A stretch of 64,000 nucleotides of DNA from assembly GCF_000952155.1 (NCBI RefSeq), contig NZ_JYON01000001.1, positions 186,001 to 250,000 of the forward strand. Reading direction: 5' to 3'. Positions 43,429-52,652 of the stretch are shown here, in pieces. Position 1 is the first letter of the stretch. Every line of letters begins with the position of its first letter. Made by a program: the position numbers and the translations under genes. Source of the stretch: Aliterella atlantica CENA595. Its GTDB lineage: Bacteria; Cyanobacteriota; Cyanobacteriia; Cyanobacteriales; Chroococcidiopsidaceae. The notes below the pieces were generated by a model. The model saw only the letters and a list, made by a program, of their open reading frames with translations. It ran no database searches and was not told where the DNA came from.

Positions 43429-44472
43429 TTAATGCTGGTAGAGTTGCATGACTTCGGTTAAGGGCAAACGAGATCGCGTCCCTAATGTAATTGGCGATGT
43501 ATGCCCTCTATTGAGGTGTTCGGCGGCGGCGCAACCGATCATAGCAGCATTGTCGGTACAAAACTTCATCGGTGGAAATAACACGCGCAAGTTGCGCTCG
43601 GCTGCGGCGGCTTGTAAATGCTGCCTTAGTCCGCTATTTGCTGCTACACCTCCACCTACAGCAATCGTATTTAAGCCGTAATCTGTAGCACAAGCGATCG
43701 CTCTTTTGGTTAGCGATCGCGCTACTGTGGCTTGAAAGCTTGCAGCAATATCCGCAACGGGTACAACAGGCGAATTTTGCTTTAGCTGTTGCACAAGTCG
43801 CATTACTGCCGTTTTTAAACCGCTGAAACTAGAATCGTAAGGATGAAAACCACCATGAGGCAAAGAGATTTTGCCCTCTGGAAGCGCAAATGCTTCAGGG
43901 TTGCCTGTTTGTGCCAAGCGATCGATAGCTGGACCACCTGGATAGCCCAAATCTAGCAATCTTGCGACTTTATCAAAAGCTTCTCCTGCAGCATCGTCGC
44001 GGGTTTCGCCTAAAGTTTCGTATTTGCCGCAATCTTTGACATAAATCAAGCTAGTATGACCGCCAGAAACTAGCAAGCTTAAAAACGGTGGTTCTAACTT
44101 TGGTTCGCTCAAGCAGTTGGCGTAAATATGCCCTTCTAGGTGATGTACGCCCAAAAATGGCAATTGATGCACGATCGCCAATGTTTTGGCGGCTGTTAGC
44201 CCTACAAGTAGCGCTCCGACCAGTCCTGGCGCACAACTAGCAGCAATTCCATCTATTTTTGCGATCGGAATTTGCGCTTGGGATAAAGCCTCAGCGATCG
44301 CCTGATTAATAATCTCTAAATGTTGGCGCGATGCAACTTCCGGCACTACACCCCCATACTGTTGATGGATAGGAATTTGCGAAGTTACTACGCTACTACA
44401 AACATGGCGATCGCTCACAATCGCCACAGCAGTCTCATCGCAGCTAGTTTCTATTGCTAATACAGTTGCCAT
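43429..44472 (-). CDS. tsaD: tRNA N6-adenosine threonylcarbamoyltransferase
   Basis: A 347-residue protein of the Kae1/Gcp family. [14 protein letters not shown] begins the ASKHA fold, the metal ligands are the histidines of [10 protein letters not shown] near 110-115, and [11 protein letters not shown] and [11 protein letters not shown] are family signatures. It transfers the threonylcarbamoyl group made by TsaC onto A37 of tRNA. Start is ATG at 44472. Confidence 0.95.
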   Translation of the reverse strand: MATVLAIETSCDETAVAIVSDRHVCSSVVTSQIPIHQQYGGVVPEVASRQHLEIINQAIAEALSQAQIPIAKIDGIAASCAPGLVGALLVGLTAAKTLAIVHQLPFLGVHHLEGHIYANCLSEPKLEPPFLSLLVSGGHTSLIYVKDCGKYETLGETRDDAAGEAFDKVARLLDLGYPGGPAIDRLAQTGNPEAFALPEGKISLPHGGFHPYDSSFSGLKTAVMRLVQQLKQNSPVVPVADIAASFQATVARSLTKRAIACATDYGLNTIAVGGGVAANSGLRQHLQAAAAERNLRVLFPPMKFCTDNAAMIGCAAAEHLNRGHTSPITLGTRSRLPLTEVMQLYQH

Positions 44473-44791
44473 TTTTTAAAGAAGGGAAAAGGGGGACTAC
44501 AGGGGGATTGAAGACAAGGAGGACTTTCTCCCCCTGCTTCACTGTTCTAAGGCGTAAATAGGCGAATTATGAATTAGACCGCTTGCTACTCTCATTGCGA
44601 AACCTAAACTTTTATTTACTTAAACGATGAACGGATCGCCTGCAAGAGTATGATATCTTCCAAGTTCTGTAAACAACACCTGTACAAGCCGCTTCAATGT
44701 CTTGAGAAATTTGATGGGCAGCATTGCTTCGCGCCAAATTTTTGCTTGTACACGTAACTTTATTTCTTTTGTAACAAAGGGAAACAATTTC
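44473..44791. other. Intergenic region upstream of psaF
   Basis: About 319 bases. The left part (44479-44540) is a low-complexity purine-rich tract with a complementary CTTTCTCCCCCTGCTTC tail, like the repeat at 4984. The rest is AT-rich and should contain the psaF promoter and leader. A frame joining psaF from 44702 is probably untranslated leader. Confidence 0.5.
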
Positions 44792-45295
44792 ATGCGACGA
44801 TTGTTTGCTCTGGTTCTAGTCATTGGTATTTGGTTTAGTTTTGCCCCGCAGGTCATGGCAGCACCGCAATCTAACCTAGTACCTTGTAGCGAGTCACCAG
44901 AATTTATTCAAAGGGCAAAAAATGCCCGCAACACAACCTCCGATCCCCAGTCAGGCATCAAAAGGTTCGAGCGTTATGCTCAAGCTCAATGCGGTCCTGA
45001 AGGCTTACCACACTTAATTGTTGATGGTCGTCTCGATCGCGCTGGTGACTTTATCATTCCTAGCATTTTATTTTTGTATATTGCTGGCTGGATTGGTTGG
45101 GCAGGTCGTTCTTATATTCGCGCCGTCAAGAAAATTGAAGGCTCGTCTCCCGAAAGCAAAGAAATTGCTATTGATGTGCCTTTGGCGCTGCAATGTACCG
45201 CAGGTGGCGCTACTTGGCCCTTGGCAGCTACTACGCAGTTTTTGTCAGGCGAACTATACGCTAAAGACGAAGAAATACCTGTTTCACCACGCTAA
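44792..45295 (+). CDS. psaF: Photosystem I reaction center subunit III
   Basis: A 167-residue precursor starting [17 protein letters not shown], with a signal peptide cleaved near VMAA (about residue 25). [16 protein letters not shown] and the two cysteines of the lumenal domain follow, then the membrane helices ([20 protein letters not shown]). PsaF lies on the lumenal side of photosystem I and is bound by the donor in some organisms. ATG at 44792 is used; an upstream in-frame start would destroy the signal peptide. psaJ follows after 35 bases. Confidence 0.96.
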   Translation: MRRLFALVLVIGIWFSFAPQVMAAPQSNLVPCSESPEFIQRAKNARNTTSDPQSGIKRFERYAQAQCGPEGLPHLIVDGRLDRAGDFIIPSILFLYIAGWIGWAGRSYIRAVKKIEGSSPESKEIAIDVPLALQCTAGGATWPLAATTQFLSGELYAKDEEIPVSPR

Positions 45296-45330
45296 TTTAG
45301 CTTATCTACTCTGCTTTTGGAGATCGATTG

Positions 45331-45480
45331 ATGCAAAACAAAAACGACCAAAAAACATACTTCCTTCAGTATCTTTCCTTAGCACCAGTGCTTGCTGTTT
45401 TGTCTGTATCTGTTGCTTTTAGTACCTGGGCTATATTCAATTACATTTTCCCCGATCTACTTTTCCATCCTTTGCCGTAG
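45331..45480 (+). CDS. psaJ: Photosystem I subunit IX
   Basis: A 49-residue single-helix membrane protein starting MQNKNDQKTYFLQYLSLAPV and ending FPDLLFHPLP. The hydrophobic helix is about 16-38 (VLAVLSVSVAFSTWAIF). The start has an AGATCGATTG leader with GGAG upstream. It contacts PsaF and carries antenna chlorophylls. It forms an operon with psaF; a strong terminator follows. Confidence 0.96.
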   Translation: MQNKNDQKTYFLQYLSLAPVLAVLSVSVAFSTWAIFNYIFPDLLFHPLP

Positions 45481-45592
45481 AATTAGTTAGTAGTTAGCTG
45501 AAAATTATCTATTTTGTCTTACTAGAATGTAGGCAAATTGTCTAATTTATTGTAGCTAACAGCTTTATTAATTAAAGGCATATTCCTAAAGG

Positions 45593-45640
45593 AATAAACT
45601 CGCTCTCTCTTAGGAGATGGCGAGTTTATTTGTTGTTTGT
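45593..45640 (+). terminator. Rho-independent terminator after psaF-psaJ
   Basis: AATAAACTCGC at 45593-45603 pairs with GCGAGTTTATT at 45620-45630, 11 bp, with inner pairing possible in the loop, followed by the T-rich TGTTGTTTGT. Transcripts from psaFJ would mostly end here, so psaL probably has its own promoter in 45640-45750. Confidence 0.8.
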
Positions 45641-45753
45641 TTAGCAAAGAATAACTTAATTAATTTTTCTAAAGTTAATAGTAGAAATAGATATTTAGCT
45701 GCAAGTATTAACCTAAAATAATCCCACTACCTGTTTAAATACTAAGAGCAAAT

Positions 45754-46275
45754 ATGGCGCAAGCAATAGATGCATCAAAAGATCGTCCCTCCGATCCTAG
45801 AAATCGGGAAGTTGTGTTTCCCCCAAATCGTGATGCCCAGTGGGGAGATTTAGAAACACCGATTAACAACTCTGGTCTAGTAAGATGGTTTATCAATAAC
45901 TTACCAGCTTATCGTCAAGGAATAACCAACCAAAGACGAGGTATAGAAGCTGGAATGGCTCACGGCTATTGGATGCTAGGTCCTTTTGCTAAGTTAGGTC
46001 CCCTGCGCGATACTGACATTGCTAACATAGCTGGATTATTATCAACTTTGGGTATGGTGGCAATTTCAGCACTAGCGATCGCACTTTATGCTAATAGCAA
46101 GCCACCCCTACCCGTAGCAAATGTTACTACCAATAATCGCGTACCAGATACCTTCAAATCTCAAGAAGGTTGGAATACTTATGCTACAAGTTTTCTAATT
46201 GGTGGAGTTGGTGGAGCAGTTGTTGCCTATTTCTTACTAGACAACATAGAAGTTATCCAAAGAGTATTTGGATAA
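45754..46275 (+). CDS. psaL: Photosystem I reaction center subunit XI
   Basis: A 173-residue protein. The polar N-terminus (IDASKDRPSDPRNREVVFPP) is followed by STL-type helices, with GIEAGMAHGYWMLGPFAKLGPLRD, and two further helices, the last being FLIGGVGGAVVAYFLLDNIE. PsaL holds monomers together in photosystem I oligomers. psaI is not adjacent; in many trimer-forming cyanobacteria psaL is paired with psaI, whereas here it follows psaF-psaJ as in tetramer-forming species. Confidence 0.96.
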   Translation: MAQAIDASKDRPSDPRNREVVFPPNRDAQWGDLETPINNSGLVRWFINNLPAYRQGITNQRRGIEAGMAHGYWMLGPFAKLGPLRDTDIANIAGLLSTLGMVAISALAIALYANSKPPLPVANVTTNNRVPDTFKSQEGWNTYATSFLIGGVGGAVVAYFLLDNIEVIQRVFG

Positions 46276-46331
46276 ATTGACAAAATAACAAATTTCCATA
46301 CTAAAAGCACGATAATGTGCGAAGTTCCGGC

Positions 46332-46397
46332 ATAGAGCAAGAAAAGTAAAGTTTGCTTACTTAAAGGTAAGGAGTTTTATTTTTCTGCTCTATTTTT
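46332..46397 (+). terminator. Terminator after psaL
   Basis: ATAGAGCAAGAAAA at 46332-46345 pairs, with one bulge, with TTTTCTGCTCTAT at 46381-46393, followed by TTTT. The loop is long (about 35 bases). It lies between psaL and the convergent gmk. Confidence 0.6.
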
Positions 46398-46411
46398 ATG
46401 ACTAGGACAAA

Positions 46412-46999
46412 TTACCCAAATATTGCCGTTTCTAATTGCTGCAAAGCTGTATCAAAATCGTCATTAACAATTTGCAGATCGAACTCACTAGCAGCATCAA
46501 CTTCTATTCGAGCGCGTTGGAGACGACGAGAAATCGCTTCATCTGGATCTTGGCGGCGATCGCGCAAGCGTTTTTCGAGTTCGGCAAATGAAGGAGGTAA
46601 AATAAAAATGCGTAAAGCGCTAGGAAAAGATTGACGAATTTGCCTTGCTCCTTCTAGTTCAATTTCCAACAAAATGCTTTTGCCTTGGGCAATTTGTTGT
46701 TCTATGGGTAGACGAGGAGTACCGTAGCAATTACCAGCAAACTCAGCCCACTCCAATAGTTGATCTTGGGCAATCATCTTTTCAAAATCGCTGCGACTAA
46801 CGAAGTAATAATGTTCGCCATCAATCTCGCCCGTACGAGGCGAGCGAGTGGTAGCAGAAATCGACAGATATAACTGCGGATGACGTTGCAGGAGCGATCG
46901 CACCAAAGTACCTTTACCAACGCCGCTAGGACCTGTTAAAACAATTAACCTACCTGCTTGACAGTCATTGGCAGTTTGCACAGAATTATGAGTTTGCAT
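46412..46999 (-). CDS. gmk: Guanylate kinase
   Basis: A 195-residue enzyme. The P-loop is [10 protein letters not shown] near residue 22, the GMP-binding region [20 protein letters not shown], and [13 protein letters not shown] follows. It converts GMP to GDP with ATP. Downstream of remA in the same direction, a pairing common in cyanobacteria and Firmicutes. Start is ATG at 46999. Confidence 0.95.
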   Translation of the reverse strand: MQTHNSVQTANDCQAGRLIVLTGPSGVGKGTLVRSLLQRHPQLYLSISATTRSPRTGEIDGEHYYFVSRSDFEKMIAQDQLLEWAEFAGNCYGTPRLPIEQQIAQGKSILLEIELEGARQIRQSFPSALRIFILPPSFAELEKRLRDRRQDPDEAISRRLQRARIEVDAASEFDLQIVNDDFDTALQQLETAIFG

Positions 47000-47127
47000 T
47001 CACACAAGAAAGAGCAATCTATATAATTCACATCCTACCGCCGAAATTGGTCCTGCACTTTAAAGCTAACCTAACGTCAACCACCAGTTTTAGAATAAAG
47101 TATTAAATGCACCCATTAATATTTCAT

Positions 47128-47146
47128 TGGTCACTGGTCACTGTTA
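47128..47146. mobile_element. MITE-like repeat end, copy 3
   Basis: TGGTCACTGGTCACTGTTA matches the right end of copy 1 at 28170-28188 except for its first base. It ends within the remA stop codon. The rest of the element is not recognisable, so this is a solo end. Confidence 0.6.
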
Positions 47147-47404
47147 ACCATCTGGTTGCTCGCGGCTAATTACAAACCGATTTGCCACCGTCTCCGGTTG
47201 AATTGCTGACAAAATGACATGACTTGAATCAGTAATAATTACTGCTCTAGTACGGCGACCGTAAGTAGCATCAATCAGTTGTCCGCGATCGCGCGCATCG
47301 GTAATAATGCGCTTGATAGGAGCAGATTCGGGACTGACGATGGCAACTACTCGGTTGGCAGATACGATATTACCAAAACCGATATTAATTAGCTGAATAT
47401 CCAT
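47144..47404 (-). CDS. remA: RemA-like (DUF370) regulatory protein
   Basis: An 86-residue protein, the whole of a DUF370/RemA domain, with [40 protein letters not shown] and [11 protein letters not shown]. In Bacillus RemA is a DNA-binding activator of matrix genes; in cyanobacteria its target is unknown. It lies upstream of gmk. Its stop codon adjoins a MITE-like repeat end. Confidence 0.9.
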   Translation of the reverse strand: MDIQLINIGFGNIVSANRVVAIVSPESAPIKRIITDARDRGQLIDATYGRRTRAVIITDSSHVILSAIQPETVANRFVISREQPDG

Positions 47405-47798
47405 GAGAAACTAACACGAAGCGCCGTGTAACAAGCTTTCAAAAATCTAATTTCATGTTATCTACAAAAATTTTGAGTTACAAGCCTAAAATTAGCAAAA
47501 AACCTAGTTTTTTCGTCTCTTAGACCCTTTTTTTGCAGTTTTCTACCTTTTGAGCGATATCTAAAGGTAGAGCTTTCACAGTGACCAGCGATTAGTGACC
47601 AGTGACCAGGTAAAAGAAAGAGAGGAAAATACTCTTGTCTAAGTAGCCGAGCGCTAATAACTGCTGATGATGAAATCGTTAACAGGTCAGACAATAAACA
47701 GTAACTATTTAATGCTTCTTAACTGGTCACTGTAATAGTCCCCCTTGTCTCCTTGTCCCTTGCTTGTTTGATATTCTAAGAAATAAAGAAGAATTGCT
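47405..47798. other. Intergenic region before rqcH, mostly MITE-like repeat
   Basis: About 394 bases: the remA promoter at the left, the repeat element at 47578-47733, a pyrimidine tract at 47738-47760 (CCCCCTTGTCTCCTTGTCCC) and the rqcH leader. An open frame on the minus strand inside the repeat has no domain and is not called. Confidence 0.55.
47578..47733. mobile_element. MITE-like repeat, copy 4 (longest)
   Basis: A 156-base element with perfect 11-bp terminal inverted repeats, ACAGTGACCAG at 47578-47588 and CTGGTCACTGT at 47723-47733. Inner TAGTGACCAGTGACCAG repeats the end sequence, and GGTCAGACAATAAACA and TAACTATTTAA are shared with the other copies. It encodes no protein, as expected for a non-autonomous element. 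Confidence 0.65.
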
Positions 47799-49535
47799 TT
47801 GCAACCTGTTGACTTTACAACCTTAACCGCTGCTGGTAATGAAATACGCGATCGCTGGCTTCCGGCGCGTAGCGAACAAGTATATCAGCGCGATCGCTAT
47901 ACAATTGCGATCGCTTTACGTACCCTAAAAGAGCGAGGATGGCTGGAAATTTGCTGGCATCCCCAAGCTGCTCATTTTTGCATCGGTTCGCCGCCTCCCC
48001 GCACGCCCGATACTTTTACTTTTAGCCAGCAATTGCTGCATCAATTAAATGGTTTAGCATTGGTAGCAATTGCCCAAGTTGCCCCTTGGGAGAGAGTTTT
48101 CGATTTACAATTTGCCCGTCGTCCTGGGGAAGATGCGCTTTGGCATTTGTATGTGGAAATTATGGGCAAATATAGTAATGTCATCCTGACTGACGCTAGT
48201 GGGGCGATCGTTACTGCGGCGCATCAAGTTAGCCAGCAACAATCTAGCGTGCGTCCAATTCAAACAGGGCAACCTTACGAACTACCACCGTCATTAGGTG
48301 GAGCAATCCCAACATTAGAAGAATCTCAAGCCCGTTGGCAAGAAAGAGTCAGTTTAGTACCGCAAGAACTCGCCCGTTGTTTGCTGAAAAATTATCGAGG
48401 CTTGAGTCCGGCTTTAGTACAATCGATGGTGCGAGTAGCCAGGTTAGATCCCGAACAGTCTACCGATAGCTTAAATGCAGCCGATTGGGATAGCTTGTTT
48501 AGTCGCTGGCAAGAATGGTTACAAGCTTTAGATAAAGGCAAATTCTCACCTGGTTGGACTACCAAAGGTTATACGGTACTTGGCTGGGAAGTAGCCACGC
48601 CAGCCAAAGATGTCCAAGATTTGCTCAACCGTTACTATACAGATGAGTTAAATCAACAGGAATTTCAGCAACTTAGCAATCAATTAAGTCAAAAGCTGAA
48701 GAATATTTTAGATAAATTGCACCTGAAGGCTAATACTTTTAAAGAACGCTTGGAACAATCAGATCGAGCAGATGTATTTCGTCAACACGCCGATCTATTG
48801 ATGGCTAACTTGCAACAATGGCAACCAGGGATGAAAGAAATTGTATTGGCTGACTTTGATACCAACGCGCCAATTGCGATCGCTTTAGAACCTGAGAAAA
48901 ACGCCGTCCAAAATGCCCAAAAACTCTACAAGCAAGCAGGTAAACTCAAACGCGCTCGTGGTGCAGTTGAGCCACTTTTAGCAGAAGTACAGGCAGAAGT
49001 AGATTACTTAGAACAAGTAGAAAATGCGATCGCGCAAATAGATAAGTACCAGACAGCAGAAGATTTAGAGACACTCGTAGAAATCCGCGAAGAATTGATC
49101 GCGCAAAAATACTTAGCAGATCCAGAATACGCTCGTCGAGATAATCCTGACTCAAGTACAAACTTTCACCGTTACCGCACTCCTAGCGGCTTTGAGGTAT
49201 TAATCGGGCGCAACAATCAGCAAAACGATCGCCTAACTTTTCGGCTAGCAAACGATTACGATTTGTGGTTTCACGCTCAAGAGATTCCTGGCAGTCACGT
49301 TTTATTGCGTTTAGAACCTGGTACTGTGGCAGAACAGGCAGATTTACAATATACTGCCGATCTTGCTGCATACTACAGCCGTTCTTGTCAAAGCGATGCT
49401 GTGCCGATTGTATATACTCAACCTAAGCACGTCTATAAGCCTAAAGGTGCTAAACCTGGACTCGCTATATACAAGCACGAACGGATATTATGGGGGCAAC
49501 CAAGGCAGGGAGAAAAATATCTGGTAGCAACCTAG
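47799..49535 (+). CDS. rqcH: NFACT-family ribosome quality-control protein
   Basis: A 578-residue protein. The N-terminal NFACT-N domain (MQPVDFTTLTAAGNEIRDRW) is followed by HhH-like and coiled-coil regions (about 255-410) and the C-terminal NFACT-R/DUF814 domain (TPSGFEVLIGRNNQQNDRLT, DLWFHAQEIPGSHVLLR, TQPKHVYKPKGAKPGLAIYKHE). RqcH/Rqc2 binds stalled large ribosomal subunits and adds alanine tails; the group also includes the fibronectin-binding FbpA. The start is TTG at 47799, preceded by AAGAAG; no ATG precedes the conserved N-terminus. Confidence 0.9.
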   Translation: MQPVDFTTLTAAGNEIRDRWLPARSEQVYQRDRYTIAIALRTLKERGWLEICWHPQAAHFCIGSPPPRTPDTFTFSQQLLHQLNGLALVAIAQVAPWERVFDLQFARRPGEDALWHLYVEIMGKYSNVILTDASGAIVTAAHQVSQQQSSVRPIQTGQPYELPPSLGGAIPTLEESQARWQERVSLVPQELARCLLKNYRGLSPALVQSMVRVARLDPEQSTDSLNAADWDSLFSRWQEWLQALDKGKFSPGWTTKGYTVLGWEVATPAKDVQDLLNRYYTDELNQQEFQQLSNQLSQKLKNILDKLHLKANTFKERLEQSDRADVFRQHADLLMANLQQWQPGMKEIVLADFDTNAPIAIALEPEKNAVQNAQKLYKQAGKLKRARGAVEPLLAEVQAEVDYLEQVENAIAQIDKYQTAEDLETLVEIREELIAQKYLADPEYARRDNPDSSTNFHRYRTPSGFEVLIGRNNQQNDRLTFRLANDYDLWFHAQEIPGSHVLLRLEPGTVAEQADLQYTADLAAYYSRSCQSDAVPIVYTQPKHVYKPKGAKPGLAIYKHERILWGQPRQGEKYLVAT

Positions 49536-49673
49536 CTTTGAGGTCAAATGCGATCGCATCCTTGATTAGTTATGATGAATTGCGATCGCGTCTTGCATTT
49601 AGAACAGCCATCAACTGTTGCTGAACGCATCCAGAAATTTGGACAAGCTAGTATATAGCATTTTCTCGGCTGC

Positions 49674-49946
49674 TTAATACACTTCGTCATGGCTACCGAT
49701 GTCTACAAATACAGCCTTTCCGTCTTCTGTAAAGTAGAACAGTACCCTCTGATCGTAGTCTAGGCTAAAACTCCAAAATTCCTTAAGTTTGCCCGATAGT
49801 CTGTGCGTTTTCAAGCTTGGAGCGAATGGATCTACAGTAAACAATTCTAGTTTTTGCCAAAACCGTGCTTCTGAATCTGCGTTGCCTTTGATACGTTTTT
49901 TATAGACACGTTTGAACGAAGAACTGAAACTGACTTCCAAAATCAC
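49674..49946 (-). CDS. RelE/YafQ-type toxin
   Basis: A 90-residue protein with the RelE fold: ILEVSFSSSFKRVYKKRIKG, LKTHRLSGKLKEFWSFSLD and YDQRVLFYFTEDGKAVFVDI, ending in GSHDEVY with the C-terminal histidine and tyrosine used by YafQ-like mRNA endonucleases. It overlaps the antitoxin by four bases (ATGA). Confidence 0.85.
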   Translation of the reverse strand: MILEVSFSSSFKRVYKKRIKGNADSEARFWQKLELFTVDPFAPSLKTHRLSGKLKEFWSFSLDYDQRVLFYFTEDGKAVFVDIGSHDEVY

Positions 49947-50179
49947 TCCTCTATCAGTTGTTTCAATTCATTAGTATTGGCGGAAAACTTCAGTTCACCT
50001 TTTTGTTGTTCGATTTGTGACGATTTGAAGTTGGCATATATATCATCGCGGCGCTCCTCGCGGAGATACTGTTGTAATAACAGTTGAATTTCACGTTTTT
50101 CATCTGTAGAAAGGCTTTTGATTACCTCAACCACATCACTGAAAGTCATCGGTTTCAACACCTCATCGTGCTTATCCAA
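49943..50179 (-). CDS. Antitoxin partner of the RelE-type toxin
   Basis: A 78-residue acidic, helical protein (MTFSDVVEVIKSLSTDEKRE, then LLLQQYLREERRDDIYANF). No DNA-binding motif of the RelB, Phd or ribbon-helix-helix type stands out, but position and the ATGA overlap mark it as the antitoxin. The acidic tail NTNELKQLIEE may cover the toxin. Confidence 0.72.
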   Translation of the reverse strand: MDKHDEVLKPMTFSDVVEVIKSLSTDEKREIQLLLQQYLREERRDDIYANFKSSQIEQQKGELKFSANTNELKQLIEE

Positions 50180-50208
50180 TCAATCTAACACGCTGATTGC
50201 CTCAAGGT

Positions 50209-50670
50209 TTACACTTGCGTCCTTACTGATTTGACCCATTCTTGCCGAAAAGCTTCTTGCTCCTCAACTGATACTGGTTCAACATCATCGCCAAAGTCAA
50301 AAAGACCGACTAATTGATTGCGAGTTGGAAAAGTATTGAGCGTCGCTCCTTTATATATCTTCATTCCTAAACCCATATCGATTGCCATGCCTGTAATTAC
50401 AATATTACGGCTTGCACCGTAACATAAGGGGTAAAGACCTAGTAAAGCCAACTGTTGGCGCACTTGTTTAAAAGACTCAAAAAAATTCCAATCTACACAA
50501 TTAACCTCACTATCTGCCCATTTAAGCGTTATTCTGCACTCTGTACGTCTTCTTCCGCCTTCATTCCAGTCAAGGCAACCTAAATCGACTATTGCTGGTA
50601 ACAAATGACCGTGTGCGTCCTTGAGGTAAATTTCGCGTTGTCCCAAAGATTTTTCGGGAATGTCTAACAT
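50209..50670 (-). CDS. Hypothetical protein upstream of the toxin pair
   Basis: A 153-residue protein starting MLDIPEKSLGQREIYLKDAHG, with VDLGCLDWNEGGRRRTECRI and SRNIVITGMAIDMGLGMKIY. No domain is recognised. ATG at 50670 follows GGAG; a TTG four codons upstream is less likely. It is read in the same direction as the RelE pair, 29 bases upstream of the antitoxin, so it may be cotranscribed. Confidence 0.6.
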   Translation of the reverse strand: MLDIPEKSLGQREIYLKDAHGHLLPAIVDLGCLDWNEGGRRRTECRITLKWADSEVNCVDWNFFESFKQVRQQLALLGLYPLCYGASRNIVITGMAIDMGLGMKIYKGATLNTFPTRNQLVGLFDFGDDVEPVSVEEQEAFRQEWVKSVRTQV

Positions 50671-50766
50671 ATAAAACTCCAATTATGTTGAGATAGCCCG
50701 CTAATTAACCTCAAAACATTGTCTTATCAACAAATTGCAGTTATTTTAACCTTAAACAACAAAAAA

Positions 50767-51348
50767 ATGTCTCAAACATCAACCCTAAACCTAACTTTTG
50801 AGGAATACCTTGTATATGATGATGGGACAGATAACCGTTACGAGCTTGTTAATGGTGAACTAATAATGGTTCCACTGCCAAGCGCTGACCATGCCGATAT
50901 AATCGATTTACTCTTAGAGATTTTTAGAGCAGAAATCCGCAAACTTAATTTACCTCTAAAAGCCTCCGATAAAGTTGGAGTTTACATTGGTAAATCCTCA
51001 GCAACAGGTAGGGAATACTCGCGCAATCCTGATATTTGCGTAATGCAGTCCGAAGCTTGGTTATCCCTTAAAGCTAATAAAACAGCCGCCGTCTTAAAAA
51101 CTCCGCCTGTGTTAGTTGTTGAAGTTGTCTCAAAGAACCGCGCAGATGACTATGTAGATAAAGTAGATGAGTACCAACGTATAGGAATTACTGAGTATTG
51201 GATTGTAGACAGGCGCGAGTATAAAATTTCTGTTTTGCTGTTAAATGACGGATGTTATAACGTAACTGAGTTTCGAGGTAGCAATCGCATCATTTCAGCA
51301 ACTTTTCCTGAGATAGCTTTGAGCGCAGAACAAATACTGTCCGTATAA
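50767..51348 (+). CDS. Uma2/DUF820-family restriction-endonuclease-like protein
   Basis: A 193-residue protein with the PD-(D/E)XK-like core of Uma2: NLTFEEYLVYDDGTDNRYEL, ELINGELI-type VNGELIMV, NPDICVM (catalytic D), PPVLVVEVVS (ExV), and DYVDKVDEYQRIGITEYWIV. These occur in large numbers in cyanobacteria and are of unknown role; some are thought to be anti-phage or transposon remnants. ATG at 50767 is preferred to an upstream TTG because the family starts here. Confidence 0.85.
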   Translation: MSQTSTLNLTFEEYLVYDDGTDNRYELVNGELIMVPLPSADHADIIDLLLEIFRAEIRKLNLPLKASDKVGVYIGKSSATGREYSRNPDICVMQSEAWLSLKANKTAAVLKTPPVLVVEVVSKNRADDYVDKVDEYQRIGITEYWIVDRREYKISVLLLNDGCYNVTEFRGSNRIISATFPEIALSAEQILSV

Positions 51349-51417
51349 AAACCTTATCATTAGCTCTCTACAAAATTGGGAAAGGATATAAATTTAACCC
51401 TTTCCCTTACACCTGCT

Positions 51418-52506
51418 TTATTTCCCGAAACCTTTACCCCGACTTGTGGAAGCAGTTGTTACACAGTTTTGTAATTGTGTCATTAAAGTTTCCTTGTCTA
51501 GATTCTGTCCGATTAAGACAAGCTGGTTTTGGCGATCGCCTTTCCACTCATCATCATCAATACTAAACCGCTTGCCGCACAAGTGGAAAATATGCCGCTT
51601 AGGACTTTCATCAAACCACATAATTCCTTTTGCCCGAAAGACATTCTCTGGTAATTGATTATCGAGGAAATATTGAAACTTCCTAATCGAAAGTGGTTTA
51701 TCGCTTTGGAAAGATATTGAGGTAAACCCGTCGTTTTCTAAGTGATGGGAATGGTCGTGGTCGGGATGATCGCAGTTATGATGGTCGTGGTCGTGGTCGT
51801 GATGATGGTGATGGTCGTGATGGTGATGTTCTTCTGATTTAGTAGCAAAATACTTATCGGACTCAAATAGACCAACGCTAAGAATTAAGGGAATTGCAAC
51901 TTGCGATCGCGTAGTGCGGATAATTCTCGCACCTTCCTTAATATCTCTAATCTTAACTTCCAACAAATCTAAATCGGCTTCGTCAACTAAATCTGCTTTA
52001 TTGAGCAAAATAATATCGCCGTATTGAATTTGATTTAAAGCTGCTTGGGAGTTAAATAAATCTAAGCTGTAATTGGCTGCATCTACAACTGTGACAATCG
52101 AATCTAAACGAGTCAAATCGCGTAGTTCTGTCCCTAAGAAGGTTAAAGCTACAGGTAAAGGGTCAGCAAGTCCAGTTGTCTCTACAACTAAATAATCGAT
52201 TTGGTCTTGACGTTCCAAAACCTTATAAACCGCTTCAACCAGGTCATTATTGATAGTGCAGCAAATACAACCATTATTTAGCTCTACCATATCTTCGCCA
52301 GTAGAGATAATTAGCTCGTTGTCGATGCCAATTTCACCAAATTCATTGACCAAAACTGCTGTTTTCACACCTGCTTGGTTAGTAAGAATGTGATTGAGTA
52401 GAGTTGTTTTGCCACTACCCAAAAAACCAGTAATGATAGTCACTGGCAAACCACGTTTTGAGATTTCCATTACTTGAGATTGGTCGGGACTCACTGCTGA
52501 TTGCAT
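51418..52506 (-). CDS. CobW-family metallochaperone GTPase with a histidine-rich loop
   Basis: A 362-residue GTPase. The P-loop is GFLGSGKTTLL near residue 25, the metal site GCICCTI (CxCC) near 80, and LLNKADLVD is G4. A loop near 215-255 is almost entirely His and Asp (SEEHHHHDHHHHHDHDHDHH), a metal store or sensor. The C-terminal CobW_C domain ends with HLCGKRF. COG0523 proteins load zinc or cobalt into enzymes; whether Zur regulates it cannot be told here. Confidence 0.9.
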   Translation of the reverse strand: MQSAVSPDQSQVMEISKRGLPVTIITGFLGSGKTTLLNHILTNQAGVKTAVLVNEFGEIGIDNELIISTGEDMVELNNGCICCTINNDLVEAVYKVLERQDQIDYLVVETTGLADPLPVALTFLGTELRDLTRLDSIVTVVDAANYSLDLFNSQAALNQIQYGDIILLNKADLVDEADLDLLEVKIRDIKEGARIIRTTRSQVAIPLILSVGLFESDKYFATKSEEHHHHDHHHHHDHDHDHHNCDHPDHDHSHHLENDGFTSISFQSDKPLSIRKFQYFLDNQLPENVFRAKGIMWFDESPKRHIFHLCGKRFSIDDDEWKGDRQNQLVLIGQNLDKETLMTQLQNCVTTASTSRGKGFGK

Positions 52507-52652
52507 AGCTACGTTGTCAGTCTAAACGTCAAAAAATTACAGTTGTGGCGTGGAGAGCGCATCGAGCTTTAGCATATAAATGTGCTAGCGATCGCACTAT
52601 GACCCTCCTCCCTTATTATTAGCCTATCTGCTAATTTCTTCATTGCTCGACC

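Noticed and set aside
47458-47694. Minus-strand 78-codon frame between remA and rqcH
   Set aside because: It lies within and beside the MITE-like repeat and has no recognisable domain.
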